A stretch of 12,575 nucleotides of DNA from an uncultured Candidatus Melainabacteria bacterium (lineage in GTDB: Bacteria; Cyanobacteriota; Vampirovibrionia; Gastranaerophilales; Gastranaerophilaceae). The position numbers and the translations under genes were made by a program. The DNA lies in NCBI GenBank assembly GCA_934747325.1, contig CAKVGW010000049.1:1-12575 (forward strand), written 5' to 3'. Under the pieces are notes generated by a model. It ran no database searches. It was not told where the DNA came from and saw only the letters and a program-made list of their open reading frames with translations. Shown here in pieces: positions 1 through 4,648 of the stretch. The stretch's first letter is position 1. Every line of letters starts with the position of its first letter.

Positions 1-43
1 TAAGGTCTACTAATTCATTTAACCAATTTAGTGAAACTTCCAT
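1..43 (-). CDS. pheT: Phenylalanyl-tRNA synthetase beta subunit, N-terminal 14 codons (partial)
   Basis: The complement from position 43 leftwards reads ATG and then MEVSLNWLNELVDL before the window ends. This matches the highly conserved start of bacterial PheRS beta chains (M-K-V-S-x-x-W-L-x-E-x-V). PheRS beta forms an alpha2-beta2 enzyme that charges tRNA-Phe. An AGGA element lies a few bases before the ATG, and a plausible promoter lies 30-60 bases further upstream. The usual partner pheS is not directly upstream: the next - strand gene is an HD-GYP protein 820 bases away, so pheT seems to have its own promoter here. Only 14 residues are visible, so the call rests on a short but distinctive motif. 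Confidence 0.72.
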   Translation of the reverse strand, partial: MEVSLNWLNELVDL

Positions 44-69
44 ACTTTCCTACCTCTCTATTTTTCTTT

Positions 70-99
70 ATTATACAGCAAAAATTTGAAATAAGTTAA
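70..99 (-). promoter_or_regulatory. Candidate sigma70-type promoter for pheT
   Basis: On the - strand, TTAACT (94-99) and a perfect TATAAT (70-75) are separated by 18 bases, about 27 bases before the pheT ATG. The -35 matches 4 of 6 consensus positions. Confidence 0.4.
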
Positions 100-220
100 T
101 AACACCTTTTCCCGTCCTCTAGATACCTTGTCTTGGATTATTATGGCGAGCATAACATTTCAATAACAACAAATCCTTACGGACTTATCTTGTTATTTCA
201 TTTAATTAACGCAAGTCATT

Positions 221-253
221 CCCTCCCCTTTTATCAATTCTACAAGGGGAGGG
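221..253. repeat. Perfect 10-bp hairpin
   Basis: CCCTCCCCTT (221-230) pairs perfectly with AAGGGGAGGG (244-253) across a 13-base loop. It is G/C rich against an A/T-rich background. Neither side has a long T-run, so it is not an obvious terminator. Confidence 0.6.
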
Positions 254-478
254 TGTCCGGAGGACGGGCACTACTGTCCGAAGTAATTTTTAGAAAAATC
301 TCTAAAATAGAATAAAATCCATATAGTTATGTTACAAACATTAAGTTAAAACTAAAAATGAGCGACAGTCGCACCGCGAGCGTTTTTTAGCGAGCGTGAA
401 AGTGCGGGTTCACCCGCTACATCCATTCAGTCCACAACCGTAAGGTTGTAGGAAACGATAAAAGTTTCTTCTTTTTTG

Positions 479-519
479 TTACTTTTTTCTTCTTGCTTTT
501 CCAAAGAAGAAAAAAGTAA
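479..519. repeat. Perfect 16-bp hairpin, A/T tract type
   Basis: TTACTTTTTTCTTCTT (479-494) is perfectly complementary to 504-519, with a 9-base loop. One arm is all pyrimidine apart from a single A, and the other is all purine apart from a single T. It could act as a bidirectional terminator or as a repeat-element stem. Confidence 0.6.
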
Positions 520-556
520 AGACTATTTTGAAATAAAAAGTTTTTTCTAAAATGTC

Positions 557-598
557 CTTTTCTTTCTCTTTTGTTGCGAATAAAAAGAGAAAGAAAAG
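557..598. repeat. Perfect 16-bp pyrimidine/purine hairpin
   Basis: CTTTTCTTTCTCTTTT (557-572) pairs perfectly with AAAAGAGAAAGAAAAG (583-598) over a 10-base loop. A third, partial purine copy follows at about 603-617. It resembles the 479-519 hairpin in design but not in sequence. Confidence 0.6.
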
Positions 599-823
599 AA
601 CGAAAAGAAAGAGAAAATACGCTACCACTTTCTACGCTCTTACGAGCGTTAAATTAAATGGATGTTGCAGGCAAAGCCTGCTCTTTCTCGCTCGCTATCG
701 CAGCTAATCGCTGCACGCTCGCGGCACGATTGTCGTTCATTTGATGAAATTTATCATGGACAGTGGTGTGGAGGACAGGAGAGGATATTATTAACTAAAA
801 CCGCTTTGTTTAAAAAGTTTAAT

Positions 824-843
824 GTTGGGCAAGTATGCCCAAC
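824..843 (-). terminator. Hairpin after the HD-GYP gene, likely terminator
   Basis: GTTGGGCA (824-831) and TGCCCAAC (836-843) form a perfect 8-bp stem with a 4-base loop. It lies 20 bases beyond the HD-GYP stop codon, and on the - strand it is followed by ATTAAACTTTTTA. The T-run is interrupted, so this could instead be a dispersed palindrome. Confidence 0.45.
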
Positions 844-862
844 CTACAGAACATACTGCATT

Positions 863-1618
863 CTATTTATCAAAATTGGTTGCATATTTTACAAGTGCAT
901 TATAGATTTCAGGTAAAATTTTACCTTCTCTCACTTCTTTATAAAGTATTAAAAGCGATTCTAAACGACTTAATCTGCGACGGTAGACACGAGCTTCTCT
1001 TAAAGCACTGTATTTATCGGATATTGAAACAATTTGTACTGCAATATCAGATGTGATAGTTGTTTCGATTGCAGGATAGCCGGAATGTTGTAAATTTTGG
1101 TGATGATATTTGATTAATTCCAAAGTTTTAGGTGAAAGGTTTTGTGTTCTTAACAATTCATATCCTAAAGTTGAATGAATATTCATAATCTCGCGTTCTT
1201 TAACGTTTAATTTTGCTGGTTTATTCAATATTTTCGATGGAATTAAAACCTTGCCTAAATCATGTAACATTGAAGCTTCTTTAATAATTGATTTATCCAA
1301 ACCTTTTTTTAAATCTTCTGACAACATTGAAAAAATACCCTCTGCGATGTTACAGGTTTCATTCATGTGACCGCCGGTTAATTCAGTAAGCGTTTTTACA
1401 TCTATTTCTGGTTTGATTTTATATTGTTTCAGAAGTGCTTTTATTGAAGGATTCAGTGACATCATACGCTTAACCGCATATTTTTGAATGCGTTCACCAG
1501 TATTTAAAAAAGTTCTTCCACCTTCATCAGCATAGACAAAATAACTGTTGCGATTAATTTGCACAGCACCTTTTAAACTTACTCTCTTTTCTTTTTTTGG
1601 GGTTCTTCTTAATAACAT
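863..1618 (-). CDS. HD-GYP domain protein (putative cyclic-di-GMP phosphodiesterase)
   Basis: This 251-residue protein has an HD-GYP metal-dependent phosphohydrolase domain over roughly residues 80-245. Visible motifs are H84, the HD pair H119-D120 within HDLGKVLIP, H148, the HH pair 172-173, an HSGYP motif (178-182) corresponding to the H-x-G-Y-P signature, and the late D201 in SISDKYSAL. In characterised HD-GYP proteins these residues bind a di-iron centre that hydrolyses c-di-GMP. There is no receiver or sensor domain. The first 75 residues are short, basic and of unknown role. There are no membrane segments, so it is probably cytoplasmic. It is divergent from the HdeD-like gene across 160 bases. 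The ribosome site before the ATG is weak (AGAG close to the start), so a slightly later start is possible. The substrate is inferred from the family. Confidence 0.85.
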   Translation of the reverse strand: MLLRRTPKKEKRVSLKGAVQINRNSYFVYADEGGRTFLNTGERIQKYAVKRMMSLNPSIKALLKQYKIKPEIDVKTLTELTGGHMNETCNIAEGIFSMLSEDLKKGLDKSIIKEASMLHDLGKVLIPSKILNKPAKLNVKEREIMNIHSTLGYELLRTQNLSPKTLELIKYHHQNLQHSGYPAIETTITSDIAVQIVSISDKYSALREARVYRRRLSRLESLLILYKEVREGKILPEIYNALVKYATNFDK

Positions 1619-1636
1619 AACTCTAGTTTGGATTGT

Positions 1637-1651
1637 AACTTAATATAAGTT
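1637..1651. promoter_or_regulatory. Palindrome in the divergent promoter region, candidate operator
   Basis: AACTTA-ATA-TAAGTT is a perfect 6+6 palindrome, about 20 bases upstream of the HD-GYP start and in the control region shared with the HdeD-like gene. Size and location fit a dimeric repressor site, but no regulator is identified. Chance is possible in such A/T-rich sequence. Confidence 0.25.
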
Positions 1652-1778
1652 TACAATAAATTAAGTTTTTTTTCAAGTTGCAAAAGCTAAAGTATATTAT
1701 AGTTGTACGTAAGTTATAGTCGGTTGTTGAATAACAAAAATTCTTGAACAATTATTCTAAAAATAAAAGGAGAATTTT

Positions 1779-2312
1779 ATGACAGAAAAAAGATTTTTAA
1801 GTTTTGTTTTAATAGAAGGTATTTTGTTATCTGTTTTAGGGTTGGGTATGCTTATGCTTCCTAAAATAACTACAATTTCTTTCGGACTAATGTTGTGCCT
1901 GACATTTATAGTTTATGGCGGTTATAAGGTTATTAATGCAATTTTAACAAAAAATTACTCAAGACATTTTGTTCTTAATGTTGTATCCGGACTGTTATTG
2001 TTTTTAACAGGAGTATTTTTATTTATGGCTCCGATGTTTAATTTGCTTTTAATTACGAGTGCAATTGGTGTGTATTTTATACTTGAAAGTATTTCTTCTA
2101 CAGCGTTTGCTGTCCAAAATAAAAATACGCTGTATTTTTGGTGGCTTGCGATTTTAGTAGGTGTAATGCAGTTTTTGTTGGGCTTAATTATAATTTTGGG
2201 ATTGCCATCTACTGCATTGTGGGTAGTTGGCATACTAGCAGGAATTAACTTTTTAATTGCAGGTGTTGTGTTGATAAGTATGTATATTTCGACCAAGTGT
2301 ATTCTGGGTTAG
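1779..2312 (+). CDS. HdeD family (DUF308) six-helix membrane protein
   Basis: The 177-residue protein is almost wholly hydrophobic, with six predicted membrane helices at about 7-27, 33-54, 65-83, 88-110, 119-140 and 144-168. Two-helix units repeat, with G-rich helix starts such as VSGLLLFLTGVFLFMAP. This is the HdeD/DUF308 architecture and length. E. coli HdeD is linked to acid resistance, but most homologues have no proven role, so function is not claimed. A strong AAGGAGAA site lies 7 bases before the ATG. The gene stands alone, followed by 176 bases of palindromes and then tRNA-Leu. Confidence 0.8.
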   Translation: MTEKRFLSFVLIEGILLSVLGLGMLMLPKITTISFGLMLCLTFIVYGGYKVINAILTKNYSRHFVLNVVSGLLLFLTGVFLFMAPMFNLLLITSAIGVYFILESISSTAFAVQNKNTLYFWWLAILVGVMQFLLGLIIILGLPSTALWVVGILAGINFLIAGVVLISMYISTKCILG

Positions 2313-2326
2313 ATATTTTTATTGGA

Positions 2327-2440
2327 GGCTCACAAACTTGAGCTTAAGTGAGACGAGCCAAGAACTCTTTTGAAAACTGACTAAATGTCAGGTTTCAATA
2401 GAGGAAGGCGAGTTCGAACGAGAGTGAGACGAGCCGTATA
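2327..2440. repeat. Intergenic repeat cluster upstream of tRNA-Leu
   Basis: This 114-base stretch holds GGCTCAC (2327-2333), two copies of GTGAGACGAGCC (2348-2359 and 2424-2435), and between them a hairpin (2370-2398) with a 12-bp stem, one mismatch and a TAAAT loop. The core of that hairpin, TGACTAAATGTCA, occurs again at 2925-2937, also some distance after a GGCTCAC. This points to two diverged copies of one dispersed repeat. Confidence 0.45.
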
Positions 2441-2446
2441 TAAAAA

Positions 2447-2465
2447 TCTACCAATTCCACCACAT
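2447..2465 (-). repeat. Inverted partial copy of the tRNA-Leu 5' region
   Basis: The bases 2447-2465 (TCTACCAATTCCACCACAT) are the exact reverse complement of 2493-2511, which spans acceptor positions 5-7 through the D-arm of the adjacent tRNA-Leu. The perfect identity runs for 19 bp over a 27-base A/T-rich spacer. A transcript through both copies would fold into a long hairpin that hides the D-arm. Confidence 0.85.
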
Positions 2466-2488
2466 TTATATTAAAATATTTATATTAA

Positions 2489-2570
2489 GTCGATGTGGTG
2501 GAATTGGTAGACACGCATGATTCAGGTTCATGTGGAGCAATCCTTGCGGGTTCAAGTCCCGCCATCGATA
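2489..2570 (+). tRNA. tRNA-Leu, anticodon CAG
   Basis: This 82-base gene folds as a class II tRNA. The acceptor stem is GTCGATG/CATCGAT with a G-U pair at 1-72 and discriminator A. The D-arm is GTG/CAC with loop GAATTGGTAGA. The anticodon stem is CATGA/TCATG with loop TTCAGGT, placing CAG at 34-36. A long variable arm and T-arm GCGGG-TTCAAGT-CCCGC follow. The CCA end is not encoded. It decodes CUG leucine codons. There is no A or T-run terminator immediately after. The stop codon of the convergent LuxR-type gene is 17 bases downstream. Confidence 0.96.
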
Positions 2571-2586
2571 TTATTAGAAAAATTGG

Positions 2587-2793
2587 CTAATTGAATAAAT
2601 CATGTTCGCTGATTATGTTTGATTTTAAAAGTTTAATCGTTAGTTCAATTCTATTGTGAACATTGTATTTAGTAAAAATCTGCTTAATATAGTTCTTAAC
2701 CGTAGGAGCATCCAAGAATATACGCTCTCCAATTTCTTGATTTGATAGCCCAAGACATATATATTTAATTATTAGTCGTTCTTGTTCTTCCAT
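2587..2793 (-). CDS. Small LuxR-type (GerE) HTH regulator
   Basis: This 68-residue protein is essentially a lone LuxR C-terminal DNA-binding domain. It has E-x-x-I-I-x-x-x-C-L-G-L-S-N-Q-E-I in the first helices, T-V-K-N-Y-I in the recognition helix, and the typical ending KYNVHNRIEL (family: K-x-x-V-x-N-R-x-E-L). It has no receiver or ligand-binding part, so it may act by constitutive DNA binding or through partners. The site before the ATG is weak. A TTGCAT/TATAGT pair with a short 15-base spacer lies in the 35 bases upstream. It is convergent with tRNA-Leu. Targets are unknown. Confidence 0.8.
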   Translation of the reverse strand: MEEQERLIIKYICLGLSNQEIGERIFLDAPTVKNYIKQIFTKYNVHNRIELTIKLLKSNIISEHDLFN

Positions 2794-2827
2794 AACTTCA
2801 TTTTACTATAAAATTGTTATAAAGAAT

Positions 2828-2896
2828 GCAATAAAAAAAGCCCTTCAAGAGGACTTCTATTTTTTTTATTTTTAAATGGAGCGGGAGACGAGGCTC
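2828..2896 (-). repeat. Direct repeat copy 1: tRNA-Gly 3' end plus terminator (att-like remnant)
   Basis: These 69 bases match 3052-3120 at nearly every position. On the - strand they begin with GAGCCTCGTCTCCCGCTCCA (2896-2877), the 3' end of a tRNA-Gly including the encoded CCA, and run into a terminator hairpin. There is no tRNA body beyond 2896, so this is a 3' fragment such as an integrase leaves at the far end of an insertion. Confidence 0.75.
2835..2858 (-). terminator. Rho-independent terminator within repeat copy 1
   Basis: On the - strand a short stem of AAGTCC against GGGCTT is followed by a run of Ts. It sits about 20 bases beyond the tRNA-Gly 3' end, as expected for that gene's own terminator. 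Confidence 0.6.
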
Positions 2897-3051
2897 ACTG
2901 TGTCTGTTTGCGAGCAGGAAAAGGTGACTAAATGTCACGTTTTCCGTGGAGTTAAAAATCATTCGTCGAATTCGGCATGAGCAAATAGAGAGAGCGACGA
3001 AAAGCGTAAGCTTTTCATTGTCGCGAGTTCAGCCTTGTCGTTCATAAATTG
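2897..3051. other. 155-bp palindromic spacer between the two att-like repeats
   Basis: There is no gene. It contains a 12-bp hairpin with one mismatch (2917-2945), loop TAAAT, sharing its core with 2378-2390. It also contains a longer bulged hairpin, GCGAC..GAAAAGC-GTAA-GCTTTTC..GTCGC (2994-3024). It is what remains between two tRNA-Gly end copies, so it may be the scar of an older insertion or a dispersed repeat. Confidence 0.5.
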
Positions 3052-3120
3052 GCAATAAAAAAAGCCCTTCAACAGGACTTCTGACTTTTTATTTTTAAAA
3101 TGGAGCGGGAGACGAGGCTC
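3052..3120 (-). repeat. Direct repeat copy 2: tRNA-Gly 3' end plus terminator, candidate left attachment site
   Basis: This is the second copy of the 69-bp repeat. Here the tRNA-Gly match extends 4 bases further (to 3124), so 3124-3101 on the - strand reads T-loop GTTCGAGC, T-stem strand CTCGT, acceptor strand CTCCCGC, T and CCA. The homology then stops. The integrase lies 1.5 kb away and cargo lies between, so this is the likely attachment-site boundary of the element. The intact tRNA-Gly expected at the other end is not in the window. Confidence 0.7.
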
Positions 3121-3197
3121 GAACACATATTTTTGTTTTCAGTGTTCTTAAATTTTCTCTCGTAACCTCTAATATTGTTCAGTCTTAGTCCGTTATT

Positions 3198-3236
3198 CTT
3201 TTTGTATCTTTTTGTAATTTTCAGGGACTTTTTGTA
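3198..3236. repeat. Three phased 9-bp repeats, possible integrase arm-type sites
   Basis: CTTTTTGTA occurs exactly at 3198-3206, 3208-3216 and 3228-3236, start-to-start distances of 10 and 20 bases, so all face the same side of the helix. They lie about 75 bases inside the candidate attachment site. Tyrosine integrases with an N-terminal arm-binding domain use short direct repeats of this kind. An inverted pair GGGACT/AGTCCC (3224-3247) overlaps the last copy. Confidence 0.45.
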
Positions 3237-3277
3237 AAATTAGTCCCTTTTTAGTCCCACTTGAGAAAATTAATAAG

Positions 3278-3850
3278 CTAATAAATTGGAAATATATTTT
3301 TTATTATTAGTATGATTCCCCAAATAAATAAACCTCCAAATAATATCCAATATGCAATATTATGCCAAAAAACCTTTAATTTTAAAATTCTTGCGTTTAT
3401 TATAATTTGTTCCATTAATCCCAACTCAAGTGGTGATAAATAGCTTAATTTGTATTGTTCATGTAGTATCGCAGTAAATAATTCCATATCAATTGAATAC
3501 AAGTCTAAGTAATAAAAAATGTTATGTTTTAGTTTGACATCAACTCTATTTGCTTGCTCTTTATTAAGCATAAAATTTAAAACTTGTGTATTTATCTTAT
3601 TGGCTTGAGGGAGCATTGAACAGGCAAGTAAACAAATCGCTAAGCCAAAAATCAAGTTTATAGGACTATTGATAATATGTGGTTTATTTATAACTCCTAA
3701 AATTACACTCATAAAACCTATAAAAATAAATGCCTTATTATCCATTTTGTTTTGTTGAAACATTAAGTTATCAAAAGATTTCATTATTCCAATATTGATA
3801 TTAGAGACCTGCTCTAATGCATTCTGATTTTTTATTTGTATTTCATTCAT
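3278..3850 (-). CDS. pycTM: Pycsar effector, three-helix membrane protein (PycTM, DUF5706 type)
   Basis: The 190-residue protein has a cytoplasmic N-terminal helix, membrane helices at about 39-55, 63-81 and 161-184, and a long helical segment between. The first helix begins MDNKAFIFIGF, like the D-x-K-A start of the family. Before the last helix, MEQIIINARILKLKVFW (146-162) fits the family pattern of Q-I-x-x-N-x-x-I-x-x-x-K. This is the PycTM (formerly DUF5706) layout. In studied Pycsar systems such proteins are triggered by cCMP or cUMP and permeabilise the inner membrane, killing the infected cell. Its ATG overlaps the cyclase stop codon (ATGA), with GAGGG 10 bases upstream, so the two are translationally coupled. 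The ligand here is inferred. A 158-base gene-free stretch separates its stop from the attachment repeat. Confidence 0.85.
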   Translation of the reverse strand: MNEIQIKNQNALEQVSNINIGIMKSFDNLMFQQNKMDNKAFIFIGFMSVILGVINKPHIINSPINLIFGLAICLLACSMLPQANKINTQVLNFMLNKEQANRVDVKLKHNIFYYLDLYSIDMELFTAILHEQYKLSYLSPLELGLMEQIIINARILKLKVFWHNIAYWILFGGLFIWGIILIIKNIFPIY

Positions 3851-4596
3851 TCTAACATTCCCTCATCAATCCAATCGCTAAAATCTGTAATCGTTATATA
3901 ACTATGATAATAAATTCCTAGCTTCTCATGAAATGCTTGCTTAAACCAAGATTTAGCACTAGCATTATCACTGCATAATTTTTCTATTGTATTGTTATAA
4001 GTACAGGATGAAAAAGCAATAGAATTAATATTTCCCTTATTAGCAAATGAAGACAACTTTGAAGCTTTTGTTACAGCATTACCAATCCAAACTTTGCTAT
4101 TAATACCTACCCCTTTTCTTCCTGCCTTTATAACGAGTTCTTCGTCAGTTGAAATTCCAATCCCCGCAGTAATAGTTGGATAATTTCTTTCTTTAAATAA
4201 CTTGTTTAACATTGAAAATAAAGTGTTTATCCAAAATGTTTTTCGAACAATATCATATGTGCGTTTTTGTGAAGGTGTTGAATATACTGCATATACACAA
4301 TCTCCCCTAATACCAATCTCTTCACAGAAATTATCATCTCTCAGAATTTCTATAATTTCTGATGTAAATGATTTTATAATTTTTGCAACAACAGATTTAT
4401 TTTCATTTGTAAATAAGTCTGTTGAATTTCTTATATCAACAAATATTGCAGATATCCAAACTTTGTATGCATTATCAAAGGTAAAATCATTTTCACTTGG
4501 GACATAATTTTTTTCAATTATTTCTAATCTATTGTCCAAAATGTTTTCTATTCTTATTTTACCTTCTTTGTAATTATAAACCATCAACAACACCAT
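3847..4596 (-). CDS. pycC: Pycsar pyrimidine nucleotide cyclase (class III cyclase homology domain)
   Basis: The 249-residue protein has a class III nucleotidyl cyclase domain over about residues 45-190. The two metal-binding aspartates are D54 in IFVDIRNSTDL and D99 in IGIRGDCVYAVY. The later motif WIGNAVTKASKLS (170-182) corresponds to G-x-x-V-N-x-A-x-R-L of ordinary adenylate cyclases, with T and K replacing the usual N and R. The IRGD form and the W-x-G-x-x-V-x-x-A-S-K-L form are typical of Pycsar cyclases, which make cCMP or cUMP on phage infection. Whether this one makes cUMP or cCMP cannot be told by eye. There are no membrane or sensor domains. A second ATG four codons in is an equally possible start, since neither has a clear ribosome site. 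It is the first gene of a two-gene operon with the effector. Confidence 0.87.
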   Translation of the reverse strand: MVLLMVYNYKEGKIRIENILDNRLEIIEKNYVPSENDFTFDNAYKVWISAIFVDIRNSTDLFTNENKSVVAKIIKSFTSEIIEILRDDNFCEEIGIRGDCVYAVYSTPSQKRTYDIVRKTFWINTLFSMLNKLFKERNYPTITAGIGISTDEELVIKAGRKGVGINSKVWIGNAVTKASKLSSFANKGNINSIAFSSCTYNNTIEKLCSDNASAKSWFKQAFHEKLGIYYHSYITITDFSDWIDEGMLE

Positions 4597-4627
4597 TGCT
4601 TAACTAGGATACACAATCAATATGTTC

Positions 4628-4633
4628 ATTATA
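4628..4633 (-). promoter_or_regulatory. Candidate -10 box for the Pycsar operon
   Basis: A perfect TATAAT on the - strand lies 31 bases before pycC, in the 52-base gap after the integrase stop. It sits within a small palindrome, TTCAT-5-ATGAA. No good -35 is seen, so expression may partly come from integrase read-through. Confidence 0.35.
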
Positions 4634-4648
4634 CATGAAAAATTTTAT

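Larger units (their letters stand above)
358..740. repeat. 383-bp element with imperfect 25-bp inverted ends and internal hairpins
   Basis: The first 25 bases (358-382) and last 25 bases (716-740) are inverted copies of each other with 4 mismatches, beginning ATGAGC... and ending ...TTCAT. Inside are successive perfect hairpins: GCGGG/CCCGC (404-417), ACAACC-GTAA-GGTTGT (434-449), two 16-bp pyrimidine/purine hairpins (479-519 and 557-598), ACGCTC-TTAC-GAGCGT (634-649), GCAGGC/GCCTGC (667-681) and GCAGC/GCTGC (700-714). There is no transposase or gene. It may be a non-autonomous MITE-like repeat or a structured RNA locus. The boundaries are inferred from the inverted ends alone, and no target duplication is obvious. 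Confidence 0.5.
44..862. other. Gene-free, hairpin-rich intergenic region
   Basis: These 819 bases between pheT and the HD-GYP gene hold no credible gene. The short open frames inside run through palindromes and resemble no family. The stretch contains at least nine perfect hairpins, listed separately where distinctive: 221-253, 404-417, 434-449, 479-519, 557-598, 634-649, 667-681, 700-714 and 824-843. It also contains a 9-bp inverted repeat (CCCGTCCTC at 111-119 and its complement at 260-268) enclosing 140 bases, and a 25-bp imperfect inverted repeat at 358-382 and 716-740. This density looks like a repeat element or stacked repeats, not simple terminators. Confidence 0.7.

Noticed and set aside
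133..916. Short + strand open frames (60-84 residues) in the left intergenic region
   Set aside because: They run through perfect hairpins and repeat ends, lack ribosome sites and show no protein-like composition.
2489..2570. tRNA-Leu as the integration site of the element
   Set aside because: No second copy of its 3' end is visible. The repeat beside the element is from tRNA-Gly.
3224..3247. A terminator after pycTM (GGGACT/AGTCCC hairpin)
   Set aside because: On the - strand the stem is followed by TGAAAATTAC and not by a T-run, and it overlaps the phased repeats.
3198..3258. A CRISPR array
   Set aside because: The repeats are 9 bases with spacings of 1 and 11 bases and there are no cas genes. 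They fit protein-binding sites.
4202..4507. 101-codon open frame opposite pycC
   Set aside because: It is antisense to the cyclase domain, has no ribosome site and arises from codon bias of the real gene.
3847..4596. An ordinary adenylate or guanylate cyclase with a housekeeping role
   Set aside because: The IRGD form, the A-S-K-L motif and the coupled PycTM-type gene fit Pycsar much better.
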